Assembly (NCBI RefSeq): GCF_014638845.1
Contig: NZ_BMFP01000001.1
Coordinates: 1,036,681-1,100,680, forward strand
Reading direction: 5' to 3'
Source: Pontibacter amylolyticus
Lineage (GTDB): Bacteria > Bacteroidota > Bacteroidia > Cytophagales > Hymenobacteraceae
Length of the DNA stretch: 64,000 nt
In this document: piece after piece, positions 25,555 through 33,581 of the stretch
Layout: each line of letters starts with the position of its first letter
How positions within the stretch are numbered: position 1 is the first letter of the stretch
Translations under genes and position numbers: made by a program
The notes under the pieces: generated by a model
Told to the model about the DNA's origin: nothing
The model's input: only the letters and a program-made list of their open reading frames with translations
Database searches by the model: none

Positions 25555-27426
25555 ATGAATTACCTATCCGCAGATAATATATCGAAAAGCTTTGGCGAAC
25601 GCTGGCTTTTCAAAAACCTGAATTTCGGTATCAGCCAGGGGCAGCGTGTAGCGCTGGTAGGCGTGAATGGCTCCGGCAAAACCACCCTGCTGAATGTGCT
25701 GGCAGGCAAACTGCCCCCCGATGAAGGCAGCGTGAGCGTGCGCAAAGAAATCACCATCGGTTTCCTGGGTCAGAACCCTGAGTTTGACGAGGAGCTGACC
25801 GTACAGCAAACCATTTTCGGCGGACAGGGCGAAGTGCTCGACACCATACGCGACTACGAGGTGGCCATTTCCCACCCGGACACCAGCGCAGAAGTGATGC
25901 AGCACCTGATGGAGCGCATGGACGAACTACAGGCCTGGGATTTCGAGATCAAGGTCAAGCAGATCCTCTCCAAACTAGGTATACACGACCTGGAGAAGCA
26001 GATAAAGCACCTTTCAGGCGGCCAACGAAAGCGGGTGGCCATGGCGCGTGTACTCATCGAAGAGCCCAGCATGCTGATACTTGACGAGCCTACCAACCAC
26101 CTGGATCTGGACACGATTGAGTGGCTTGAAGGCCTGCTCTCCACCCAGAACACCACCCTGCTGATGGTGACGCACGACCGTTACTTCCTCGACAAGGTGG
26201 CCAACGAAATAGCCGAGCTCGACAACGGCGAACTCTATACCTACAAAGGCAACTACAGCTACTTTGTGGAGAAAAAAGCCTCCCGCGAGGAAATGGCCGC
26301 AGCCGAAACCGAGAAGGCGCGCAACCTGATGCGCAAAGAGCTTGACTGGATCCGGCGTCAGCCAAAGGCCCGCGGCACGAAAGCCAAGTACAGGGTAGAC
26401 GCTTTTGAGGAACTGAAAGAGAAGGCAGCCAAGAAAACGGCAGGTCCACAACTGGAACTCTCCGTGAAAACCACACGCCAGGGCGGCAAGATCATCGAAG
26501 TAGACCACATCTCGAAGTCATTTGGCAACAAGAAGATCGTAGACGACTTCTCTTACGTGTTCAAGAAGAAAGACCGCATCGGTGTGGTGGGCCCGAACGG
26601 TGCCGGCAAGTCTACCTTCCTGAACATGCTCACGGGCAAACTGCAGCCCGACAGTGGCACTATTGATGCCGGCCAGACCACCGTATTCGGCTACTATACC
26701 CAGGACGAGCTGACTTTCAAAGAAGACCAGCGCGTGATCGACATCGTGAAGGAAATTGCTGAAGTCGTGGAGATGGCCAATGGCGAGGTGATCACGGCGA
26801 GCCAGTTTCTGCAGCACTTCCAGTTTGCGCCGCCGCAGCAGTATACCTTTGTGAGCAAGCTGAGCGGTGGCGAGAAGCGCCGTCTGCAGTTGCTGCGCGT
26901 GCTGATCAAGAACCCCAACTTCCTGATCCTCGACGAGCCTACCAACGACCTCGACATTATCACGCTCAACATCCTGGAGGACTTTCTGCTCAACTTCGGC
27001 GGCTGTCTGCTCATGGTGTCGCACGACCGTTACTTCATGGACCGCCTGGTGGAGCACCTGTTTGTGTTCGAGGGCGAAGGCAAGATTCGCAACTTCCCGG
27101 GCAACTACACCGACTACCGCGAGTGGCTGAAAGAGCAGGAAAAAGTGGTGCAGGAGACAAAACCAGCGGCTCCCGCTGTCGAACAGAAACAGGAAAAACC
27201 GGAAGGCAAACGCAAACCGACTTACCAGGAGAAAAAGGAATTTGAAGAACTGGAAAAGGAAATGCCACGACTGGAGGAACGCAGAACAGAACTGATCGAA
27301 ACAATGAACGCCGGCACCACCACCGACCACGAGCAGCTGAACGCCTGGGCCAAAGAACTGGAGCAGCTGAACGAGCAACTGGAGGAAAAGGAGATGCGCT
27401 GGCTCGAGTTATCCGAAATCATGTAA
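25555..27426 (+). CDS. ABC-F family ATPase, Uup-like
   Basis: A 623-residue soluble protein with two ABC ATPase domains and no membrane part. It is probably a ribosome-associated translation factor or a DNA-related Uup-type protein. Domain 1 has Walker A GVNGSGKTT (about 37-45), LSGGQRKRVAMARVL and LDEPTNHLDLDT. An Arg/Lys-rich linker follows. Domain 2 has GPNGAGKST (about 346-354), LSGGEKRRLQLLRVL and LDEPTNDLDI. The last about 90 residues form a charged coiled coil as in Uup. A resistance-type ABC-F is less likely given this C-terminal coiled coil. Confidence 0.92.
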   Translation: MNYLSADNISKSFGERWLFKNLNFGISQGQRVALVGVNGSGKTTLLNVLAGKLPPDEGSVSVRKEITIGFLGQNPEFDEELTVQQTIFGGQGEVLDTIRDYEVAISHPDTSAEVMQHLMERMDELQAWDFEIKVKQILSKLGIHDLEKQIKHLSGGQRKRVAMARVLIEEPSMLILDEPTNHLDLDTIEWLEGLLSTQNTTLLMVTHDRYFLDKVANEIAELDNGELYTYKGNYSYFVEKKASREEMAAAETEKARNLMRKELDWIRRQPKARGTKAKYRVDAFEELKEKAAKKTAGPQLELSVKTTRQGGKIIEVDHISKSFGNKKIVDDFSYVFKKKDRIGVVGPNGAGKSTFLNMLTGKLQPDSGTIDAGQTTVFGYYTQDELTFKEDQRVIDIVKEIAEVVEMANGEVITASQFLQHFQFAPPQQYTFVSKLSGGEKRRLQLLRVLIKNPNFLILDEPTNDLDIITLNILEDFLLNFGGCLLMVSHDRYFMDRLVEHLFVFEGEGKIRNFPGNYTDYREWLKEQEKVVQETKPAAPAVEQKQEKPEGKRKPTYQEKKEFEELEKEMPRLEERRTELIETMNAGTTTDHEQLNAWAKELEQLNEQLEEKEMRWLELSEIM

Positions 27427-27447
27427 TTCACAGCATTGCTATACCTT

Positions 27448-27483
27448 AAAATCGCCGAAGCAGCCTGTCTGATTCGGCGATTT
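27448..27483. terminator. Bidirectional terminator between convergent genes
   Basis: AAATCGCCGAA (27449-27459) pairs with TTCGGCGATTT (27473-27483). It lies between the convergent ABC-F and CotH-like genes, and the right arm touches the 3' end of the minus-strand gene. Confidence 0.75.
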
Positions 27484-28622
27484 CATTTCAGGCCTCTCAC
27501 CGTCACGTACGCTTTCTGGTTGCGCTCCCCCACCTTCACGATTTCCCGCTCAAACTTACGTGGGTGGTTGATGATCTCGTAAAAACTATCCAGGTAGCTG
27601 ATCGATTGCCGCAAGGCTGATTTACTCAAGGGCTCACACTGCCTGTAGACCGCGTAGATCGGGGTACGGTAGGAGTTGAAGGTATTGACCATCTCCCGAA
27701 GCACATTTTCCGGAAATTCATATGCCCGGTACAGGCGCTGCTTCACCGATTTTATACCCAGTTCAGGAGGTGGCGTGGCATATGGCGCGCCCACTATACC
27801 TGCGTAGTCGAAGTCAAAAGGGACGGGTATGGGCGCTGAAAGGGAGTCAGGCGCCAGCAGTTCGATGTTGTGGCGGTAGGGCACCGACCAGTCCGTGTTG
27901 CCGATCATGTACTGAAAGAGGGCCAGCCGGGCCATGGCCTTCTGCTCCATGTGGGCCATGCCGATGACCCTTTTGGCAGGTATAAGTTTCAATTTAGTGC
28001 GTTTGGCCATCGCCTTGTCATCTTCTATCAGAAAGGCATATCGCACTTCCTCTTTCCGCCGTCCGGTGCTGTCCTGGTAGGTCACCTGGCACAAGCGCAC
28101 CCGAAAACTCTCCTCCGCCAGAATGTTGTATACCTTGTAGACGAGGTACTCTTTGATCACATAATCGTCGTCGATGCAGTGCGTCACCAGTTTCAGCTTG
28201 TTCTGCCCTTCGAAAATGGTCCCTTTTGGCATTTGCTTGCGCACGAGGTTGAGCATGAGCGGAGGGAAGCGGCAGACGCTGGCATCGCGGCGGCGGTTGC
28301 CCCGCACCATTACCCGAAGCGGCACATTCACCTTAGCGCCTGTGCTATCGGCGTACGAGAGCGTGGCTGCATGGTACTTTCTTTCCTCGCCACGGTCCTT
28401 CAGCAACTTCTGGTAGTTAACCACGAGCGTAAACTTGAGCAGCGAATCCTCCGAAAACAGGTCTTTTGACTTATACGCCTGCTCACCTTGCTGTGCTGCT
28501 ATACCTGGTTTTTTGGTTTGGTATACCTGTGCCATCCCTTGCAGTGGCAGACACAGCACAACAGCCCATAGCAACAGGTATAGCCTATAACTAAAGTCAA
28601 CAATATTTCGGGAAGCTGCCAT
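27483..28622 (-). CDS. Exported CotH-like protein (atypical kinase fold), putative
   Basis: A 379-residue protein with a signal peptide (to about residue 32, GMAQ). The family call rests on kinase-like motifs in the order seen in the CotH family: a long region ending in KLKLVTHC and DDYVIKEYLVYKVYN, then YAFLIED (hinge-like), then GNTDWSVPYRHN (catalytic-loop-like Asp and Asn) and PFDFDYAG (metal-binding D-F-D). CotH kinases phosphorylate secreted proteins; activity here is not established. It lies 46 nt downstream of the phosphatase-superfamily lipoprotein in the same direction. The match was judged by motif order only. Confidence 0.6.
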   Translation of the reverse strand: MAASRNIVDFSYRLYLLLWAVVLCLPLQGMAQVYQTKKPGIAAQQGEQAYKSKDLFSEDSLLKFTLVVNYQKLLKDRGEERKYHAATLSYADSTGAKVNVPLRVMVRGNRRRDASVCRFPPLMLNLVRKQMPKGTIFEGQNKLKLVTHCIDDDYVIKEYLVYKVYNILAEESFRVRLCQVTYQDSTGRRKEEVRYAFLIEDDKAMAKRTKLKLIPAKRVIGMAHMEQKAMARLALFQYMIGNTDWSVPYRHNIELLAPDSLSAPIPVPFDFDYAGIVGAPYATPPPELGIKSVKQRLYRAYEFPENVLREMVNTFNSYRTPIYAVYRQCEPLSKSALRQSISYLDSFYEIINHPRKFEREIVKVGERNQKAYVTVRGLK

Positions 28623-28668
28623 TGGACGAGAGAATAAACGATGCAGCCCGTAGCATTAAGAGTCAGTA

Positions 28669-29673
28669 TCAGGGAACAGGCACGTTGCCTGCAGGCAGCC
28701 TGCGCAAGCTGCGACGCGTAAACAGTTCTTTCATGACCGTGCCTTCCGATTGCGGGAAGGCTATTCCCAACATCGGAGCCACCGTGGCCGAGATGTCCAC
28801 CAAGGTATACTTGGTCTCCACAAATCCGCCCTTCCGGAAGTCCGGCCCAAGTGCCAGCAGGCTTATGCGCCGGCAGCCCTCACAATCATCGCCGTGGTCG
28901 ATCCAGCCGCCATCCACCGTATCCAGGTGGCGACCGTGATCCGTCGTGATCAGCAGGGTCGTTTTTTTGCGGTAGTGGCTGTCTTTTTGAAGGAAGTCCC
29001 AGAGTTGTTTGGCATAGCGGTCGCCGCGGGCGATGCCACGCAGGTAGTGTTCCCAGTTGCCGGCGTGGGCATAGCCATCAGGCTCCATCAAGTTGATCAG
29101 CATCAAGTTGGGCCGATTGGTTTTCAGCACCTTCAGCACCTCAATCAAAGTCAGGGAGTCGGCCCGGTAGCCGCTGCCAGGCCCGCTGATGCCACAGTTG
29201 AGAGAGGGCAGCGCCTGGTTGTGCCATTCGGGGTTCAGGGTGTTGCCCAGGATATCCAGCTTGTCCTTGCTCGACACGATCCAGGCGGCGGTGGCGGGCC
29301 TGCCCGTCTGCTTGAGCCAAATTTGAAAGAAGGAAGGGTTGGCCGGCAGCTCAGTTCCGTAGTTATCGATGGGCTGGTTTATACCTGTCGTGATGGCGGT
29401 ATGGCCGGAGTTGGTATAGGTGTATCCTTCGTTTCGGAAGTTATTGCAAAAGGTACCCTGCGGCACCATTTTTTGAGACATGTTCGGTATAAGGCCCGGC
29501 ACGGCTCCCCAGGTTTCGGAGTAGCGCACCCCGTCGATCACCAGGATGATCACATTCTCGGAGCGCAGCCCGCCGGCCCCTCCCCCCGCACCCGATGCGG
29601 CACAGGAGCTGAGCAGAGCCGTTACAGTCAAGATCAGCAGCATGTGTTGCCAACCTGCCTGCCACCGCTTCAT
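28669..29673 (-). CDS. Alkaline phosphatase-superfamily lipoprotein
   Basis: A 334-residue predicted lipoprotein (lipobox L-L-S-S-C) followed by a Gly/Ala linker and a hydrolase domain of the alkaline phosphatase / phosphodiesterase / sulfatase superfamily. Metal and nucleophile motifs are ILVIDGVRY (Asp), TNSGHTAITTG (Thr/Ser nucleophile candidate), EPDGYAHAG (Asp, His) and TTDHGRHLD (Asp, His). The substrate is unknown. GTG at 29703 and ATG at 29694 are alternative starts; ATG at 29673 gives the cleanest lipoprotein signal. It probably shares a transcript with the CotH-like gene. Confidence 0.8.
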   Translation of the reverse strand: MKRWQAGWQHMLLILTVTALLSSCAASGAGGGAGGLRSENVIILVIDGVRYSETWGAVPGLIPNMSQKMVPQGTFCNNFRNEGYTYTNSGHTAITTGINQPIDNYGTELPANPSFFQIWLKQTGRPATAAWIVSSKDKLDILGNTLNPEWHNQALPSLNCGISGPGSGYRADSLTLIEVLKVLKTNRPNLMLINLMEPDGYAHAGNWEHYLRGIARGDRYAKQLWDFLQKDSHYRKKTTLLITTDHGRHLDTVDGGWIDHGDDCEGCRRISLLALGPDFRKGGFVETKYTLVDISATVAPMLGIAFPQSEGTVMKELFTRRSLRRLPAGNVPVP

Positions 29674-29816
29674 AAACTCCGGGAGTGCGCCCATACCTGA
29701 CACAAGTAAAAGAACCTAAAATCCTATACCTTAGGTATACGAATCCCGCAAAAGTTCAGGCAAGCCGCCAGCGCGATCTCAAAAATTCACTAAACCCGGC
29801 ATAATAATTTGCGTTT

Positions 29817-30029
29817 ATGCCCAAGAATATCCTTATTGCGAACATCAATAGACAAATGCATACACCAGCAGCCATAGCAACCCTCCCATTGCCTTTGCCA
29901 CTCGGCAACGTGCTGCTGCATGCTGTTTCCGCTGATTGCTATCGTGCCGCCTATTATTGCTACGGTTATTATTACCGCTGCTCTACTGCGCTCTCTCAGG
30001 CAATCAGGCGACTCACAAACCGCACCTAA
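29817..30029 (+). CDS. Candidate Tyr-rich leader peptide of phenylalanine hydroxylase
   Basis: An open frame of 70 codons (57 if it starts at the ATG at 29856) ending at TAA 30027-30029. Seven Tyr codons fall within 12 codons (29940-29975), giving YRAAYYCYGYYY. The next gene makes tyrosine. A terminator (30075-30099) follows, and CGCTCT-CT-CAG (29989-29999) can pair with CTG-AAGC-AGAGCG (30071-30083), which would disrupt the terminator. The stalled-ribosome edge would fall near 29989. A competing reading is a 46-codon frame (29920-30060) encoding a small hydrophobic peptide. Confidence 0.5.
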   Translation: MPKNILIANINRQMHTPAAIATLPLPLPLGNVLLHAVSADCYRAAYYCYGYYYRCSTALSQAIRRLTNRT

Positions 30030-30074
30030 ACAGGAAAAGCCCCACCACAGGCAAACCTGAACTGATACAACTGA

Positions 30075-30099
30075 AGCAGAGCGAAAGCTCTGCTTTTTT
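30075..30099 (+). terminator. Terminator in the leader of phenylalanine hydroxylase
   Basis: AGCAGAGC (30075-30082), GAAA loop, GCTCTGCT (30087-30094), then T-run. It lies 38 nt before the hydroxylase ATG, so the gene must be transcribed through it or start after it. Attenuation is the simplest reading. Confidence 0.85.
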
Positions 30100-30136
30100 C
30101 ATTTATACCTATCCCCAAAATTTAAAATCAAACCAT

Positions 30137-30895
30137 ATGACAGCCATGAACCTGACACAGAACTACAGCAGCTACACGTCCGAGAACCACCAGGTATGGG
30201 CCATCCTCTACGACCGCCAGTTGCGCAACCTCCTCGGCAAGGCCATCCCCGAGTTCATGGAAGGGCTTGACAAAGTGGGCTTTAGCCGCGACCGTATACC
30301 TGATTTCAACGAGATCAATCAAAGACTCAAGCCGCTGACCGGATTTGAGGTGGTGGCAGCCCCCGGCATCGTCGACGATGCCCTGTTCTTTCAGCTGATC
30401 GCCAGCAAGCGCTTCCCGGCCACCGTGTGGGTGCGCCGCATGGACCAGCTCGACTACCTCGAGGAGCCCGATATGTTCCATGACGTGTTTGGCCACGTGC
30501 CGCTGCTCACTATACCCGTGTACTGCGAGTTTCTGGCAAAGCTTTCCGAACTGGCCCTCACCCACCTCGACCGCCCTGACATCATTGACCGCCTCACGCG
30601 CATCTACTGGTATACCATTGAGTTTGGCTTATTCCGCAAGCCGGGCCAGCAGGCGCAAATCTACGGCGCCGGCATCCTCTCGTCCGTTGGCGAGAGCAAC
30701 CTGTCCGTTTCGGATGAAAGTGTGAAGCTTGACTTCGATGTAAACCACATTCTGGACACGGTTTATATAAAAGAGACCTTCCAGAGCCAGTACTTCTGCA
30801 TCCACAGCTTTGAGCAGTTGCTCGGGAGTCTTCCAGCCATAGCGGAAGCCTTGCAGCAGCTGCGCACCCAGGAAACGCTGATGGTTACCACTTAG
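30137..30895 (+). CDS. phhA: Phenylalanine 4-monooxygenase
   Basis: A 252-residue iron- and pterin-dependent enzyme that hydroxylates phenylalanine to tyrosine. The iron ligands are His115 and His120 in HDVFGHVP and Glu162 in YTIEFGLF. Further family segments are FPATVWVRR, YLEEPDMFHD and GAGILSSVGE. The length matches the single-domain bacterial form without a regulatory ACT domain. The frame is open further upstream through the terminator to about 29936, but the ATG at 30137 gives the normal N-terminus. Confidence 0.95.
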   Translation: MTAMNLTQNYSSYTSENHQVWAILYDRQLRNLLGKAIPEFMEGLDKVGFSRDRIPDFNEINQRLKPLTGFEVVAAPGIVDDALFFQLIASKRFPATVWVRRMDQLDYLEEPDMFHDVFGHVPLLTIPVYCEFLAKLSELALTHLDRPDIIDRLTRIYWYTIEFGLFRKPGQQAQIYGAGILSSVGESNLSVSDESVKLDFDVNHILDTVYIKETFQSQYFCIHSFEQLLGSLPAIAEALQQLRTQETLMVTT

Positions 30896-30909
30896 CTCTA
30901 AATACAAGA

Positions 30910-30948
30910 CCCGCCTGCGACAGGTAGATTATACCTACCGCAGGCGGG
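30910..30948. terminator. Hairpin between convergent genes
   Basis: CCCGCCTGCG pairs with CGCAGGCGGG, with an inner AGGTA/TACCT stem. The T-run is weak, so termination is likely but not certain. The inner stem includes one copy of the iterated word (TATACCT). Confidence 0.6.
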
Positions 30949-30972
30949 GCTTGCTTCGCTATACCTGGCTGG

Positions 30973-31644
30973 CTAGTGCGTGAGCTCGTGGCTAATCAGG
31001 AAGCCCAGTTTGCGCGGTCTCGACAGTTGGGAGTTTTCGAGCTTCTGCTTGTAGGTGATGCGCTCAATATCCGACACATCCTGCCCCATCAGGTCGTTGT
31101 TCACAGCCGCGACCATGGCGCTCTCCACGATCAGGCGCAGCATGTCATCGCTGATCACGTTGCGGGCCATGCGGTCGTACGACAAGTCCATCTGCTTCAC
31201 CCCTTCTATCACAAAGTGGTTTTCGATGTTGATCAGCATGCGGCCCACCAGGTAACCCGGGTCGTCGAGGCGGTTGTACTTAATGGTGTCGGCCATGAAG
31301 TTGTAGGCCATGATGTGCCCGAAGAAGCGACGTCTGAAGTCTTCGTCCACGTAGTCGTTTCGCATGATCTCGTAGTCGTCCGGAAAGGTGATGATGTTAG
31401 AGTGCATCACAAACACAAGCAGATCGCCTGAAAACTTTATCTGAAACTCCAGGTCGCTGATGGCCTTGTACTCGATCACCACATCGGCATTGTGCGTCGT
31501 GATGCGGTTCGTCAGCTCGTCCACAATTTCCTGTGAGAGCTCCTTCATGCGGGTAAAGGTTTGGTACGTATTGCGGTAAATAGCCTGCTTGGTAGCTGAC
31601 TTTTGCTGCAGTCCTTGTATTATATCGTCGAGTCTATCTTTCAT
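30973..31644 (-). CDS. Conserved-looking protein of unknown function
   Basis: A 223-residue soluble protein with no signal peptide. It starts with a charged helical segment (MKDRLDDIIQGLQQKSATKQ), then an alpha/beta region with FSGDLLVFVMHSNIITFPDD around 72-91 and DEDFRRRFFGHIMAYNFMAD around 98-117. It ends SHELTH. No catalytic motif is evident to me. Codon use and composition match the neighbours, and the frame is uninterrupted, so it is a real gene. It stands alone between the CoA-transferase and phhA. Confidence 0.8.
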   Translation of the reverse strand: MKDRLDDIIQGLQQKSATKQAIYRNTYQTFTRMKELSQEIVDELTNRITTHNADVVIEYKAISDLEFQIKFSGDLLVFVMHSNIITFPDDYEIMRNDYVDEDFRRRFFGHIMAYNFMADTIKYNRLDDPGYLVGRMLINIENHFVIEGVKQMDLSYDRMARNVISDDMLRLIVESAMVAAVNNDLMGQDVSDIERITYKQKLENSQLSRPRKLGFLISHELTH

Positions 31645-31768
31645 ACTTGTTTTTCTCGGGTGCTGTGTTTTTTACTCTAATCCTTGGGAAATAGTTATTC
31701 TGCTCACTTTCTGGCCTCCCGACCGGGTACAAGCCAGTGGTCTGATGGCTGATGCATGAGTGCCTGCC

Positions 31769-32920
31769 TTACTGGCCAGGACTTTCCAGCATCCCCAGCA
31801 CCTGGTCCTGGTGCTGGGCGAAGGCTGGCGGAGGCGTTACAGTTTCAGCTCTCGCCCCTTCCACCACAAAAGCCACCTGCCTGATGCCACTCGGGCCATT
31901 GGGTTGGGTGAGCAGCATCCGCCGGGTCTGCGGCTGCGCAAATACTTCGGGCACGCTGTTGACGGCGCCAACCGGCACATGCAGCCTATGCAGCTCCCCC
32001 AGCAGCCCATCGCGTTCGTGCTGACTGATCAGCTGTCCCAGTTGCTGGTTTACCGCGATCCGGTTCCGTACTCGGGCACCATTGGTGGCAAAGTCGGGGT
32101 TGTCGGCCAGTGCAGCATCGCCCAGCACCTGGCACAGGCGCCTGAACTGCCGGTCGTCGCCTATGGCGAGCACGAGCTGCAGCCCGTCTCTGCAGGTATA
32201 CACACTGCCGTAAGGCACAATGTTGGGATGCTCCGACCCCATACGCTGCGGACTGTGCCCTGCCACCAGGTAGTTCGTTCCCTGGTTGGCCAGCGCTGAC
32301 ACGGCCGCATCAAACAGCGAAACCTGTACATAGCTCCCTTTGCCGGTGCGCTCCCGCTGCAACAGCGCCGTCAGGAGGCCTTCCTTCAGCTGGTGTGCTG
32401 CCAGCATATCCATCAGCGCCACGGGCATTTTGGTGGGAGGTCCGTCCGGTGATCCGTTCATGTGCATGAACCCGCTCTCTGCCTGGATCACGGCATCATA
32501 CCCCGCCCGCTGGTCTTGCTGGCCGTATCCGGTAATGTGCCCATAAATTAGCCTGGGGTTGAGTTGGGCCAGGGTATGGTAGTCTACCTGCAGTTTTTCC
32601 GCGTCGCCGGGCTTGTAGCTGGCGATGACCACATCGGCTTTAGCAGCTAGCTTGTGTACCTCCTCCAGTGCATGTGACTGGGTGATATCAAGCCCAATGG
32701 AGAGCTTTCCCCAGTTAGCCGCCGAGAAGTAGGCCGACACTTCACTTTTCCCCTGCTCGGCTGCCAGTTTCCAGGTGCGCGTCACATCGCCTCCGGTCGC
32801 CGCGTTTTCCAGTTTTACCACTGTGGCACCCAGCTCTGCGAAAAACTGTCCCACGCTCGGCCCCGCCAGCACACTGGCCAGTTCGAGCACCAGCATATCG
32901 TTAAAAACAGGTTCTGCCAT
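31769..32920 (-). CDS. CaiB/BaiF-type CoA-transferase family protein
   Basis: A 383-residue class III CoA-transferase, moving CoA between carboxylic acids. The N-terminus VLELASVLAGPSVGQFFAELGA is typical (in pieces: LELASVLAGP, VGQFFAELGATVVKLE), followed by NWGKLSIGLD, the catalytic-Asp region YDAVIQAESGFMHMNGSPDG and GKGSYVQVSLFDA. The C-terminal lid region is normal. Acyl donor and acceptor cannot be read from sequence. The 3' end is followed by no evident terminator; a terminator for an upstream small ORF lies before its start. Confidence 0.88.
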   Translation of the reverse strand: MAEPVFNDMLVLELASVLAGPSVGQFFAELGATVVKLENAATGGDVTRTWKLAAEQGKSEVSAYFSAANWGKLSIGLDITQSHALEEVHKLAAKADVVIASYKPGDAEKLQVDYHTLAQLNPRLIYGHITGYGQQDQRAGYDAVIQAESGFMHMNGSPDGPPTKMPVALMDMLAAHQLKEGLLTALLQRERTGKGSYVQVSLFDAAVSALANQGTNYLVAGHSPQRMGSEHPNIVPYGSVYTCRDGLQLVLAIGDDRQFRRLCQVLGDAALADNPDFATNGARVRNRIAVNQQLGQLISQHERDGLLGELHRLHVPVGAVNSVPEVFAQPQTRRMLLTQPNGPSGIRQVAFVVEGARAETVTPPPAFAQHQDQVLGMLESPGQ

Positions 32921-32995
32921 CTTCTTCAGGTATAGGGTATAACGCGCCGTAGCCTCAGGCTGCTACTTTAAAAACAAAGCTATCAAAAAGGGCAT

Positions 32996-33026
32996 AAAAA
33001 AAGCAGCCCTTCCGAGGAAGAGCTGC
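32996..33026 (-). terminator. Strong minus-strand terminator after a tiny ORF
   Basis: On the minus strand, GCAGC-t-CTTCC, a TC loop, GGAAG-g-GCTGC, then seven T. It lies about 50 nt downstream of the 27-codon ORF at 33076-33159 and upstream of the CoA-transferase gene. Confidence 0.88.
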
Positions 33027-33075
33027 CAGTATGTTTTGGCTATGTTTTGTAATTAGGTTCCGATCAGGAGGTGTG

Positions 33076-33159
33076 CTATATCAAAATAAAGATAGCGTTG
33101 ATGATGTTTACACCCAGTAGAAGATAGAAGTTCGGAGATTCTTGTATAGCTTTTTTCAT
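33076..33159 (-). CDS. Candidate 27-residue hydrophobic peptide
   Basis: ATG to TAG, 27 residues: a charged N-terminus MKKAIQESPNFY followed by the hydrophobic helix LLLGVNIINAIFILI. It is preceded by an AT-rich leader (AAAATTAAAATG) like many starts in this group and followed by a strong terminator in the same direction. There is no other reason for a minus-strand transcript here. It could be a small single-pass membrane protein; no homologue is known to me. Confidence 0.5.
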   Translation of the reverse strand: MKKAIQESPNFYLLLGVNIINAIFILI

Positions 33160-33581
33160 TTTAATTTTAAATAAATCTTTCTTTTATATGTTTTAAGATG
33201 ATTGTTTATATCACTTTGGGCTTGTTTACGCCTACCTTAATCAAATGTTTCGGCGTTAATATAAAAAAATCTATGTAAATAAAATTAAATATAACTTAAG
33301 TACTATAATTCAAAAAAGGATTCTTGATTTATATTCTATTTTAAAGCATTCTATCTATATAGCGATTTTCTAATGCTTTGAACTTTTCGAATGCCGTGTC
33401 AACTTTTTAAATGTATCGTTATATTCTTTACTGATTGACGATGCAATATTAATATAATTTTCAATATAAATAACATCAACTTTTAAATTTTTCTCAAATA
33501 AGGTATAATAATCGTATCTTTACCCCTATAAATGCGGTTTAAAGGCCGCTAGGCCATAAAAATAATTTTAAGGAGATAACT
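33160..33581. other. AT-rich intergenic region before the DEAD-box gene
   Basis: About 420 nt of very AT-rich sequence. It should contain the divergent promoters of the tiny minus-strand ORF and the plus-strand helicase. TATCTTTA at 33515-33522 resembles a -7 box for the helicase, but no TTG is correctly spaced. A long 5' leader of a DEAD-box (cold-shock-like) helicase mRNA is possible. Confidence 0.45.

Noticed and set aside
26518..27378. Long minus-strand frame opposite the ABC-F gene
   Set aside because: Antisense shadow of a strongly supported ATPase; Leu/Phe-rich composition is an artefact of the Glu/Lys-rich coiled coil.
29936..30136. In-frame N-terminal extension of phenylalanine hydroxylase
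   Set aside because: It would run through a strong terminator and give a Leu/Arg-rich N-terminus unlike the family; the ATG at 30137 gives the normal start.
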